Below, one piece after another: positions 7,799-16,248 of a DNA stretch of 32,980 nucleotides. Every line of letters begins with the position of its first letter. Position 1 is the stretch's first letter. The notes below the pieces were generated by a model. The model was not told the DNA's origin, did no database searches, and worked only from the letters and a program-made list of their open reading frames with translations. The DNA comes from an uncultured Clostridia bacterium. Its GTDB lineage: Bacteria > Bacillota > Clostridia > Lachnospirales > Lachnospiraceae. The stretch spans positions 1 through 32,980 of the forward strand of contig CAMVIN010000012.1 of assembly GCA_947167565.1 (NCBI GenBank), in the 5' to 3' direction. Made by a program: the position numbers and the translations under genes.

Positions 7799-8743
7799 AT
7801 GAAAAAAATTTGTAGTTTTTTATTGTGTCTGAGCATGGTTTTTGCTCTGACAGGGTGCTTCTATGTAGACACCACAACAGTTGTTGACACATCAGATAAC
7901 ATTAAAATGACATCCAAAATGGGATTCACAAAAGCATCGGTAGATGCTGCAGGTTCCGAGTACGCCGAGATGGTCAAGGACATGAAACTGGAAACCATTA
8001 ACGGAACCGAGTACTATACCGAAACCCAGACCGCTTCCACAACTGTTTCCGAATGGAACGAAGCATACAAGGGCGTTAGTATAATCAGCCAGAATATGGT
8101 TTATTTTTACGCTGATTACGCAGAGCAACTCGCCTCACAGTCGGGCGGTGCATCTGAAGCTTTAACTAACGTTGATATGTCCGGTGCTTACCTCGCTTAC
8201 ACCTTTACTCTGACTGGTGAAATCAAAAAGACAAATGGAACCGTGAGCGAATCCGACAACAAAACAGTTACATTTGAACTGAAACCGGATGCAAACACCA
8301 AAGAAATTAACTGGTACGCTTACACTTCTGAAGATGCCAATCCGGAAACAGACAAAGCACAGATTATAAAAGATTTGGCTGAAAAGAAAGCTGCAGCTCA
8401 GCAGTCCAATGAAGAAACTACTAAGGACACAACCAAACCAGTCATCAAGGGCGTGAAGAAAAACAAAACTTACAAAAACAAAGTAACTGCTTATATTAAA
8501 GATAATGTAAAAGTTAAATCTATTAAGCTCAACAAAAAGACTGTTAAGGTCAGCAAATTGACAAAGGTAAAAAAAGGCAAATATAAAGGATATTACAAGC
8601 TTCTCATCAAGACCGGCAAGAAAAAACTGACCGTTAAACTGACTGTTACTGACAGTTCTAAGAACAAAAAGTCTGTTTCTTTCAAATTGAAAGGTACAAA
8701 GAAATTCATCAAAAAGGTGAAAGGTTCTTTCCAGTACAAATAA
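7799..8743 (+). CDS. Lipoprotein with lysine-rich Ig-like C-terminal domain
   Basis: This is a 314-residue protein. The ATG at 7799 is 8 nt after AAGGAGG; the ATG at 7793 is only 2 nt from it and is unlikely to be used. A lipobox (ALTGC) gives an acylated Cys near residue 20. Residues of about 22-200 are a soluble domain rich in Thr and Asp that I cannot assign. A Lys/Gln/Glu-rich helix (about 195-215) leads to a C-terminal Ig-like domain (about 215-314), extremely Lys-rich, with KPVIKGVKKNKTY and LTVTDSSKNKKSVSF. A positively charged surface domain may bind anionic wall polymers (inference). It has a consensus promoter and its own terminator, so it is probably an abundant monocistronic product. 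Confidence 0.85.
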   Translation: MKKICSFLLCLSMVFALTGCFYVDTTTVVDTSDNIKMTSKMGFTKASVDAAGSEYAEMVKDMKLETINGTEYYTETQTASTTVSEWNEAYKGVSIISQNMVYFYADYAEQLASQSGGASEALTNVDMSGAYLAYTFTLTGEIKKTNGTVSESDNKTVTFELKPDANTKEINWYAYTSEDANPETDKAQIIKDLAEKKAAAQQSNEETTKDTTKPVIKGVKKNKTYKNKVTAYIKDNVKVKSIKLNKKTVKVSKLTKVKKGKYKGYYKLLIKTGKKKLTVKLTVTDSSKNKKSVSFKLKGTKKFIKKVKGSFQYK

Positions 8744-8756
8744 ACAGAATAATCGC

Positions 8757-8790
8757 AAAAGAGGTGTCCAACATCGGACACCTCTTTTTT
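8757..8790. terminator. Bidirectional terminator
   Basis: A 9-bp stem (GAGGTGTCC 8761-8769 with GGACACCTC 8776-8784) has a 6-nt loop. AAAA precedes it and T6 follows. It ends both the 7799 gene and the convergent methyltransferase gene ending at 8810. Confidence 0.92.
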
Positions 8791-8809
8791 ATGAGTCTAT
8801 AGTTTCTTC

Positions 8810-9724
8810 TCAATCTTTACGTTCCCAGCGGCCACTCGCGCCACATGGGAGAACAAGCGACAACTCTTTGCTGCGAATCGGTATGCCAATCTCCTCTGCC
8901 TCAACGTGACCGCCAAATTTCGCTATGAGTTCTAAATTCATCATATGAGATAAAACCCCCGGCTGAAGTCCCGTCGTATAAGAATTTACCAGAAAGAACA
9001 GCGCATCCCGTGACAAAATCTGTGCGCACAGGGAAATGAGCGGATATATTTTTTCCTCAATCTTCCACACCTCGCCCTTTGGCCCCCGCCCGTAAGACGG
9101 AGGATCCATAATAATCCCGTCATAGCGGTTGCCCCGGCGGATTTCTCTCTCCACAAATTTTACGCAGTCATCAACTAGCCAGCGAATCGGCGCTTTCTCA
9201 AGCCCGGATGCATGTGCATTTTCCTTTGCCCAGGTGACCATCCCCTTGGATGCATCTACGTGAGCGACTGCCGCTCCCGCTTTGGCGCACGCCACGGTCG
9301 CTCCGCCGGTATAGGCAAATAAGTTTAATACCTTAATCTCTCTTGTGGGATTCTTTTTCTTTTCCTGATAAATCAGGTTGCTGCACCAATCCCAGTTGAC
9401 TGCCTGTTCCGGAAAGAGACCGGTGTGCTTAAAACTAAATGGTTTTAAATGAAACCGCAGGGTATTTTCCCCCTGCGGCAAATTCGCAAGTTCATAGGAG
9501 ACATCCCACTGCTCAGGCAGATTAAAAAACTCCCACTGTCCCCCGCCTTTGTTGCTGCGGTGGTAATGTCCGTTCTTTTTTTTCCACTCCGGCGCCCGGT
9601 GCGGAGTATTCCAAATCACCTGCGGGTCAGGTCTCACAAGAATATACTCTCCCCACCGCTCTAATTTTTCGCCGGATGAAGTATCCAGCACTTCATAGTC
9701 ACTCCATCTGTCTGCCAGCCACAT
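8810..9724 (-). CDS. Class I SAM-dependent methyltransferase, rRNA-methyltransferase-like
   Basis: This is a 304-residue protein. The ATG at 9724 has GAGAGGA upstream. The N-terminal third is a substrate-recognition region (WLADRWSDYEVLDTSSGEKLERWG). The Rossmann SAM-binding motif I is NLFAYTGGATVACAKAGA, then HVDASKGMVTWAKENA (motif II acidic residue) and IMDPPSYGRGPKGEVW (motif IV, DPPSY). This organisation matches the Methyltrans_SAM group related to RlmI/RlmK, which act on 23S rRNA. The exact target base is not readable from sequence. It starts 13 bp after the purB stop, so it is co-transcribed with purB. Confidence 0.88.
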   Translation of the reverse strand: MWLADRWSDYEVLDTSSGEKLERWGEYILVRPDPQVIWNTPHRAPEWKKKNGHYHRSNKGGGQWEFFNLPEQWDVSYELANLPQGENTLRFHLKPFSFKHTGLFPEQAVNWDWCSNLIYQEKKKNPTREIKVLNLFAYTGGATVACAKAGAAVAHVDASKGMVTWAKENAHASGLEKAPIRWLVDDCVKFVEREIRRGNRYDGIIMDPPSYGRGPKGEVWKIEEKIYPLISLCAQILSRDALFFLVNSYTTGLQPGVLSHMMNLELIAKFGGHVEAEEIGIPIRSKELSLVLPCGASGRWERKD

Positions 9725-9737
9725 AATCTATGTCCTC

Positions 9738-11192
9738 TCAACAAGTAATCTCTGCTGTCATTCCAATCAAATCCTTATTTTCTTCAAGAATCGGCTGAAT
9801 GACCTCCTCTACAAATTCTTTCACCTGACTCGGGGCACGTCCTACGTATTTGCCCGGTTCCATTGTCTTCTGCAATTCCTCAAGTGTCATTGGAAAAGCA
9901 TCATCTGCCGCAATCAGTTCTAACAGGTTGTTATCCAAGCCTTTCTGCTTAACATTGGCACCCGCTTCCATAGAGAGTTCTCGAATTTTCTCGTGGAGTT
10001 CCTGACGGTTGCCGCCGGCTTTTACCGCATCCATCATAATATTCTCTGTCGCCATAAATGGCAGTTCTGACATCAGACGCTTGGTAATCACCTTATCATA
10101 GACAACGAGACCATCTGCCACGTTCATGTATAAATCCAGTATTCCATCTATTGCAAGGAAGCCCTCTGCCACACTGAGACGTTTATTTGCAGAGTCATCC
10201 AGTGTTCTCTCAAACCACTGTGTCGCCGAAGTGATCGCCGGATTCAAGGCATCAATCATCACATAGCGGGAGAGCGATGCAATCCTCTCGCTGCGCATAG
10301 GATTTCTCTTATATGCCATCGCTGAAGAACCAATCTGCCCCTTTTCAAACGGTTCCTCAACTTCTTTCAAATGCTGAAGAAGACGAATATCATTGGAAAA
10401 TTTGTGTGCGCTGGCCGCGATTCCCGCCAGCACGTTGACAACCCGTGTATCCAATTTTCTGGAATAAGTCTGACCGGATACCGGGAAGCATGCGTCATAT
10501 CCCATCTTTTTTGCAATCAGTTTATCTGCCTCTTTGCACTTGCTCTCGTCGCCGTCAAACAGTTCGAGGAAACTTGCCTGCGTTCCTGTCGTTCCCTTAG
10601 AGCCGAGAAGCTTCATATTGGAGAGCACATAGTCCAAATCCTCCAAATCCATGACAAGTTCCTGCATCCAGAGCGTCGCTCTCTTCCCCACAGTCGTCGG
10701 CTGAGCCGGCTGAAAATGGGTAAATGCCAGCGTCGGCAAATCTTTGTATTTCATCGCAAAATCTGACAAAATACTGATGACATTTACCAGTTTCTTCTTC
10801 ACAAGGCGAAGTGCCTCTGTCATAATAATTACGTCTGTATTGTCTCCTACATAACAGGAAGTCGCTCCGAGATGAATAATCCCTGCTGCCTTCGGACACT
10901 GCTGCCCATAGGCGTACACATGACTCATGACATCATGGCGCACTTCTTTCTCTCTCGCCTTTGCCACGTCATAGTTGATATCCTCGACATGGGCTTTCAA
11001 CTCCTCAATCTGCTCGTCTGTGATGCGCGGATTTCCGTCAGCATCCTTTAATCCAAGTTCCTGTTCCGTCTCTGCAAGCGCAATCCATAATTTTCTCCAT
11101 GTGCGGAATTTCATATCCGGCGAAAAAATAAACTGCATCTCCTTACTTGCGTATCTCTCCGATAACGGACTTACATATCTGTCTGTACTCAT
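9738..11192 (-). CDS. purB: Adenylosuccinate lyase
   Basis: This is a 484-residue protein. The ATG at 11192 is preceded by AAGGAGT. It catalyses two fumarate-releasing steps of purine synthesis (SAICAR to AICAR, adenylosuccinate to AMP). The fumarase/aspartase superfamily signature SSAMAYKRNPMRSERI is present. So are the substrate-binding TTVGKRATLWMQEL and HLGATSCYVGDNTD stretches, which read more like the longer, eukaryote-like ADSL branch than the short Bacillus PurB. The length is full. It has its own promoter and is followed by the methyltransferase gene 13 bp later. It is separated from purF by two secreted-protein genes. Confidence 0.96.
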   Translation of the reverse strand: MSTDRYVSPLSERYASKEMQFIFSPDMKFRTWRKLWIALAETEQELGLKDADGNPRITDEQIEELKAHVEDINYDVAKAREKEVRHDVMSHVYAYGQQCPKAAGIIHLGATSCYVGDNTDVIIMTEALRLVKKKLVNVISILSDFAMKYKDLPTLAFTHFQPAQPTTVGKRATLWMQELVMDLEDLDYVLSNMKLLGSKGTTGTQASFLELFDGDESKCKEADKLIAKKMGYDACFPVSGQTYSRKLDTRVVNVLAGIAASAHKFSNDIRLLQHLKEVEEPFEKGQIGSSAMAYKRNPMRSERIASLSRYVMIDALNPAITSATQWFERTLDDSANKRLSVAEGFLAIDGILDLYMNVADGLVVYDKVITKRLMSELPFMATENIMMDAVKAGGNRQELHEKIRELSMEAGANVKQKGLDNNLLELIAADDAFPMTLEELQKTMEPGKYVGRAPSQVKEFVEEVIQPILEENKDLIGMTAEITC

Positions 11193-11262
11193 TCCCGTAC
11201 TCCTTCCTTTAAATTCTCATCTTTACGTGTAACAATAACCTTTTCATATCATTGCTCAATTT

Positions 11263-11291
11263 ATCGTACCACGCCGCCATATATTCGTCAA
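11263..11291 (-). promoter_or_regulatory. Promoter of the purB operon
   Basis: On the minus strand TTGACG (11291-11286), a 17-bp spacer and TACGAT (11268-11263) are present, with TGG before the -10 (extended). The start codon is about 70 bp downstream. I see no purine riboswitch in the leader. Confidence 0.7.
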
Positions 11292-11307
11292 CAAAAACTT
11301 AACATCA

Positions 11308-11342
11308 AAGAGAAAAGACCGGCATAACCAGTCTTTTCTCTT
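11308..11342 (-). terminator. Stem-loop terminator after the FN3/Ig-like secreted protein gene
   Basis: A perfect 12-bp stem (AAGAGAAAAGAC with GTCTTTTCTCTT) has an 11-nt loop. It lies just past the stop at 11348. The T-tract on the minus strand is weak, so termination may be partial. Confidence 0.65.
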
Positions 11343-11347
11343 GTAAC

Positions 11348-12424
11348 TTATGCACCCTCAAAAGAATCTGAAAGCCAGTGGGGCGCAATACAATTCACAT
11401 CGTCACGATACATATTTCTCGTATTATATGTGACGTATGTATAGACATTACCTATCATAAATTTCACATAGCCCCTTTCGTAGTAAATTGAAAGCGGATA
11501 AGCATACTCATTCATTAATTTCTTAAAATCATTCTCAATCTGAGAAATATCCTTTATTTGCGGGATTCCTGTGATATTTCCCTCATCATCTACAGATACT
11601 GTTCCATATTTTTTTTCAGTGTCCTTGATTTTAAAAAACTCACCAATATTGCACACTTCACTTTTATCCTTGCGTAATAATAGACTTATAGACGGAACAT
11701 CACCATAATATCCAGGAAAACTATCTGGTCTTGCATAATTCTTCACTTCCAAATCAAAAGTTCCAATAACCCCATTATGAGCTCTCATTTTTATTTTACA
11801 TTTACCTGTTTTTGTATATGTGGTGACATTTCCTTCCTGATCCACACTGGCAATACTGGTATCACTGCTGCTCCACACTACTTTTTCAGAGACATAGACT
11901 GTATTTGTTATATCCATTTCCTTCGTTTTACGATAAAAATCTTCAGCGAAATAAGTATATAATTTATCCTGTGAACAAATACTCAGTTCATGTTCATCAC
12001 TTTTAAAATCAGCTACTACATCTCCGACATTGATTTTCAGCGACTTCTTTCCATAAGTCATCGCCCAGATAACATAAGAGCGTTTGCTAAACTTTTTCTT
12101 CTTTTTCTTTGTCTTTTTATATGCCGCAACTTTGTACTTGTAAATTTTATTTTTCTTAAGTTTTTTATTGACCCAGTTCTGGGTATTTTTCTTTTTAATC
12201 GTCTTGACAGCGACATATTTCTTCTTTTTCTTGCTATATCGATAAATCCGGTAACCGCTTGCCCCCTTTACCTTCTTCCAATGAAGTTTCAGGGAATGGG
12301 ATCCAACACAGGTTACCGTGGGGGTTTTCGGTGTTTTGATAGCCGCCTGTGCGTGAGTTTTTTGTGTAATTAACGATAAGAATAATATTAAGGTTGTTAT
12401 GATTAAAAATTGTAAATTTTTCAC
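11348..12424 (-). CDS. Secreted protein with lysine-rich FN3 domain and BIG2-like domain
   Basis: This is a 358-residue protein. It starts in a 4-base ATGA overlap with the metalloprotease gene, so the two are translationally coupled. A signal peptide covers residues 1-27 (cleavage near THAQA). Residues of about 32-125 are an FN3 domain (LKLHWKKVKGASGYRIYRYS) with many Lys runs. Residues of about 125-230 form an Ig-like BIG2 domain (VVWSSSDTSIASVDQEGNVTTY, GKCKIKMRA). The remaining 130 residues are unassigned. No catalytic motif is seen. The partnership with the upstream protease suggests a binding partner, inhibitor or shared wall-anchored complex (inference). Base composition is clearly more AT-rich than purB or purF on either side, hinting at later acquisition. 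Confidence 0.8.
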   Translation of the reverse strand: MKNLQFLIITTLILFLSLITQKTHAQAAIKTPKTPTVTCVGSHSLKLHWKKVKGASGYRIYRYSKKKKKYVAVKTIKKKNTQNWVNKKLKKNKIYKYKVAAYKKTKKKKKKFSKRSYVIWAMTYGKKSLKINVGDVVADFKSDEHELSICSQDKLYTYFAEDFYRKTKEMDITNTVYVSEKVVWSSSDTSIASVDQEGNVTTYTKTGKCKIKMRAHNGVIGTFDLEVKNYARPDSFPGYYGDVPSISLLLRKDKSEVCNIGEFFKIKDTEKKYGTVSVDDEGNITGIPQIKDISQIENDFKKLMNEYAYPLSIYYERGYVKFMIGNVYTYVTYNTRNMYRDDVNCIAPHWLSDSFEGA

Positions 12425-14748
12425 TCTTCATACCTCCCTTTATAATAATCACGAGTATTTGATATTACTTCAGAAATTGTTGCTTTTATTGCTGGAATAG
12501 ACTTATAAAATTGTTTTTGTAACCAAGGCTGTCCCGAACTTTGTTCATACGCCTTAAATATCATCTGTATATCATTAGGTAGTATTGTTGTGTAATAACT
12601 ATTCTCGACCATTATGTTTTCATATTGCAATTCATTATCTTTCACATCATACAATATACCAGTCTCATCATTATCTGAAAATCTATCATACCCATCTTTC
12701 ATAGTGTATCCATCTTTCAGACCTAACATATGACCTGTCTCATGGGCTGAAATGTGACGATATCGGGCAATTTTTTTGTTATCATCTCCAAAAAAACTAT
12801 GCCCATCCGTTATTGCGTCTTTAATAAAAGGCATATAAATATAAGCAGTATTTGAATTATTAATTATCCCAGAACAATACCAATGGTCATTAGATTCACC
12901 ATACTTGTTATCTCCGCCTATTAGAACTTCATTAAAAATTTGGTTCTTGTTATAATATCCACTTTTACTATCATGAATAATTGCTTTTACGGCAAAATTA
13001 ATTCCTACAAATTCATATTTATCATCTACTACATGAGTTTTGTATAAATCTTCTACTCCTTGCTTAAAATCTTTGATGTAGTCAACCTTAGTTATTCCGT
13101 CAGCAGAAGAAACCGAAGATTGTTTCTCGAAACTTTTCTTATCATCTATCCATTCATAACTGGTAAATTCCAAATACAAATGAATCTCTAAGGTATCCCC
13201 TGTAAATTTATACTTTATCGGAGAATAATAATCGGGCTTGTCGGAATTGCCGGAATAAACATAATACTGGTTCATATCCTTGTTTGAATCAATACATACA
13301 AAAGGATAATTCTTTTTAAAAAATTGAATATTCTTTTGTTTGTCAACTTGGTAAGTTGACGTAAATGCAACTTCATTACTGTATAATGCTTTTCCCAGAG
13401 TTCTATAAACAACAACTCGATACTTGTATGTAATACCATATTCAATACGATTATCTACAAATTCTTTTTTCTTGGCAGATAGTTCATCCCAATTTACATA
13501 ATTTCCTGTACCTGTTTTTTTCTGTACAACAAACTTATCCGTATATTTCGGTTCTTTCCACCTCAATTTTATTTTCAGTTTATCTACCTGATTTAACTGA
13601 ATACTAAAATCCACATTCAAATTCTCGCCCTTGCCGCTCACAATCTTACTCTTTATATCCTTCTTTTTCTTGCTCTTCTTCGCGACAACACGGTACCAGT
13701 ATTTTTTATTCTTCTTAACTTTCTTGTCAGTATATTTTGTCTTGCTTTTCTTTACCGTGGCGATTTTCTTTAGTTTTCCATTCTTGCTCGCCTTTCTCTG
13801 TATCTCATATTTCTTGGCACCGCTCTGTTTGTTCCATGTGATTCGGATTTTCTTTTCTGCAATCCCCTGAGCTTTGACTTGAAATCCGGTTACCGTTTTT
13901 GTTGTTGATGCCTTTGAACTGCCGGAACTTCCTGTGCTGCTATTGTTATTACTTCCTGACTTCTTGGCGTTGCTCTCGCTCCACGCAATGTCCTCTGCGT
14001 CTAAAGTGACCTCAACGGCACAGGACGCACTCAGTTTTCCGTCCTTTGACTTTGCTGTGATGGTGGTCTCTCCGACTTTTACTCCGGTCACAACTCCCTT
14101 GCTGTCAACTTTGGCAATCCGCGGATTTGCGCTTGTAAATGTGACAGCCGGCTCATAAGCAAGCTCCGGCTCCACACTGGTTTCCAATGTTTCACTCTGT
14201 CCGATGGCAAGTGTAATCTCATCTTCATCAAAGAGAAGTTTCGTAGGAGGAATTGTTATCGCGCTTTTCGGAACAAATCCGTTTTGAAATCCATCAACAA
14301 ACGTCACCGCCGTCTGCTTAATAACGTAATAATCCTTACATTCTCCATAAATGGTTACACTGCTATTTTGTGCGAGGCTTCCCTTGATGTCCTCATTTTC
14401 TACACCCGCATTCGTTGTTGCTGCTCGGTAAACATTGGTTTTTGCTTTTATGAGACCACCACATTCATCAATCGAAGAATAGACAGAAATAAAAATTCTT
14501 TCTGTAACCGTTTTATCATTGGAGGTTCTGATCTTCAATTCAAAATATCCTGTTCCTTCCTCTATCGCCTGAATCTGACAGGTTCCCTCCTTTTGATTAA
14601 TAATCTTAAACACATTCGTGTTGGTACTTGAATAAGCTGCTGTCTTGACTCCAACTCCTCCTGTGTATTCATAAGTAATCAAACCGGATGTTTTCCCTTT
14701 CAAAAAAGAAATATGACATCTGGCACCGGTTATAGAACTTCCACTCAT
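12421..14748 (-). CDS. Zn metalloprotease (HExxHxxGxxD) with SH3-like, BIG2 and FN3 domains, lacking a signal peptide
   Basis: This is a 775-residue reading frame from the ATG at 14748. Order: Ig-like region (1-95), SH3b-like region (about 98-165), BIG2 (about 167-250), a Ser/Asn linker, two FN3 domains (about 285-375 and 380-470), then a catalytic domain. HETGHMLGLKD (near residues 669-679) gives two zinc His, the catalytic Glu and a third ligand Asp, as in snapalysin-type metzincin-like enzymes. These domains are normally extracellular, but no signal peptide is encoded. No ribosome binding site precedes the ATG. The open frame extends upstream without a stop to the purF TAG at 14791, encoding residues (NDNQLSVY) that look like the missing start of the first Ig-like domain. 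It is therefore probably 5'-truncated by a deletion against purF and may not be exported. Confidence 0.8.
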   Translation of the reverse strand: MSGSSITGARCHISFLKGKTSGLITYEYTGGVGVKTAAYSSTNTNVFKIINQKEGTCQIQAIEEGTGYFELKIRTSNDKTVTERIFISVYSSIDECGGLIKAKTNVYRAATTNAGVENEDIKGSLAQNSSVTIYGECKDYYVIKQTAVTFVDGFQNGFVPKSAITIPPTKLLFDEDEITLAIGQSETLETSVEPELAYEPAVTFTSANPRIAKVDSKGVVTGVKVGETTITAKSKDGKLSASCAVEVTLDAEDIAWSESNAKKSGSNNNSSTGSSGSSKASTTKTVTGFQVKAQGIAEKKIRITWNKQSGAKKYEIQRKASKNGKLKKIATVKKSKTKYTDKKVKKNKKYWYRVVAKKSKKKKDIKSKIVSGKGENLNVDFSIQLNQVDKLKIKLRWKEPKYTDKFVVQKKTGTGNYVNWDELSAKKKEFVDNRIEYGITYKYRVVVYRTLGKALYSNEVAFTSTYQVDKQKNIQFFKKNYPFVCIDSNKDMNQYYVYSGNSDKPDYYSPIKYKFTGDTLEIHLYLEFTSYEWIDDKKSFEKQSSVSSADGITKVDYIKDFKQGVEDLYKTHVVDDKYEFVGINFAVKAIIHDSKSGYYNKNQIFNEVLIGGDNKYGESNDHWYCSGIINNSNTAYIYMPFIKDAITDGHSFFGDDNKKIARYRHISAHETGHMLGLKDGYTMKDGYDRFSDNDETGILYDVKDNELQYENIMVENSYYTTILPNDIQMIFKAYEQSSGQPWLQKQFYKSIPAIKATISEVISNTRDYYKGRYEE

Positions 14749-14790
14749 ATAGACACTTAACTGATTATCATTCGCCTTTCGCCATGCTGC

Positions 14791-16227
14791 CTATTTCTCA
14801 TAGTCTCCCCTGATGTCTTCTGTCGGTGGGTCCACCGGATAATTCCCCGAAAAGCAGGCGTCACAGTAACCGGTATCTCCCTCAATCAGCTCCGGAAGCC
14901 GCTCGCCATCAAGATAGCCGAGCGAATCCGCTCCAATCAATTCGCAAATCTGTTCAATGGTGTTGTTGTGCGCAATCAGCTGGTCACAACTCGGCACATC
15001 TGTCCCAAAGTAGCAAGGATACAAAAACGGCGGTGAACTGATGCGGACATGCACCTCGGTTGCTCCCGCATCTTTCAAAAGTTTGACAATCCTTCCACTG
15101 GTTGTTCCACGCACAATCGAGTCATCCACCATGACAACACGCTTACCGCGAACGACCTCGCGCAGCACGTTCAGCTTGATGCCGACACTGGACTCTCTCG
15201 CGGACTGCTTTGGTTTGATAAAGGTTCGTCCAACGTAATTGTTCTTAATAAAAGCTACTCCGTACGGAATGTTTGACTGCAGGGCAAATCCCATCGCTGC
15301 CGCGTTTCCGGAATCCGGCACTCCGACAACAATATCCGCCTCGGCCGGGTGCATCTGCGCCAGAATCTTACCCGCCATAATACGGGAATTATAGACGCTG
15401 ATACCATCCAGATAACTGTCCGAACGGGCAAAATAAATATATTCAAAAATACATTTGGCAGGTGTCTGTGTGCACATGCTCTCATCGCAGGAAATTCCGT
15501 CCTTGTCGAGCATCACAATCTCGCCCGGCTTCACATCGCGGACAAATTCTGCTCCGATGGCATCCAGTGCACAGGTCTCACTGGCAAGCACGTAAGCATT
15601 CTCACGCTTGCCGATAACCAAAGGGCGAAATCCAAACGGATCACGCGCACCTATCAGCTTGCGCGGACTGGAAATTACCAGGGAGTACGCTCCCTTTAAT
15701 TTCTTCATAGCATTTTTCACGGCATCCTCAACGGTTCCCACATTCAGACGCTCTCTGGCAATCAGATACGCAATCACTTCTGTGTCAATCGTCGTCTGGA
15801 AAATCGCACCGGAATATTCAAGTTCCCGGCGAAGATCCAGAGCATTGACAAGATTGCCATTGTGAGCCAGCATGAGAATTCCCTTTACATAATTCAGAAC
15901 CAAAGGCTGAACATTGTGACTGTTGCTCGCCCCTGCCGTCGAATAACGGACATGGCCGACACCGATATTTCCCTTGAGTGTCTCCAGCTTTTCCGCATCA
16001 AAATTTTCATTGACAAGCCCCATTCCCTTAGAGGACACAACCTGTCCTTTCGGTCCCTCGGTATCGCTTACTGCTATGCCGCAGCTCTCCTGACCGCGAT
16101 GCTGCAAAGCAAACAGTCCATAATAAATGGAAGACGCTACATCTGCACCGTCTAAATCGTACATCCCAAATACACCGCACTCTTCGTGCAAGCCTTCTGA
16201 ATAATCATGGTTCATCTGCGAATTCAT
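14791..16227 (-). CDS. purF: Amidophosphoribosyltransferase
   Basis: This is a 478-residue protein. The ATG at 16227 follows GAGAGGG. It catalyses the first committed step of purine synthesis: PRPP plus glutamine to phosphoribosylamine. A propeptide of about 16 residues precedes the N-terminal nucleophile C17 (EECGVFG), as in the Bacillus-type enzyme. The glutaminase domain includes ALQHRGQESCGI. The PRTase domain has VVMVDDSIVRGTTSGR, the PRPP loop. Conserved Cys residues in CIFEYIYFARSD, SCDQLIAHN and CDACFSGNYP fit a 4Fe-4S enzyme. It lies 21 bp after the GH3-like gene, so it is probably co-transcribed with it. No terminator separates it from the downstream protease frame. Confidence 0.96.
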   Translation of the reverse strand: MNSQMNHDYSEGLHEECGVFGMYDLDGADVASSIYYGLFALQHRGQESCGIAVSDTEGPKGQVVSSKGMGLVNENFDAEKLETLKGNIGVGHVRYSTAGASNSHNVQPLVLNYVKGILMLAHNGNLVNALDLRRELEYSGAIFQTTIDTEVIAYLIARERLNVGTVEDAVKNAMKKLKGAYSLVISSPRKLIGARDPFGFRPLVIGKRENAYVLASETCALDAIGAEFVRDVKPGEIVMLDKDGISCDESMCTQTPAKCIFEYIYFARSDSYLDGISVYNSRIMAGKILAQMHPAEADIVVGVPDSGNAAAMGFALQSNIPYGVAFIKNNYVGRTFIKPKQSARESSVGIKLNVLREVVRGKRVVMVDDSIVRGTTSGRIVKLLKDAGATEVHVRISSPPFLYPCYFGTDVPSCDQLIAHNNTIEQICELIGADSLGYLDGERLPELIEGDTGYCDACFSGNYPVDPPTEDIRGDYEK

Positions 16228-16248
16228 TCCAGTCCCTCTCTTATTTTC

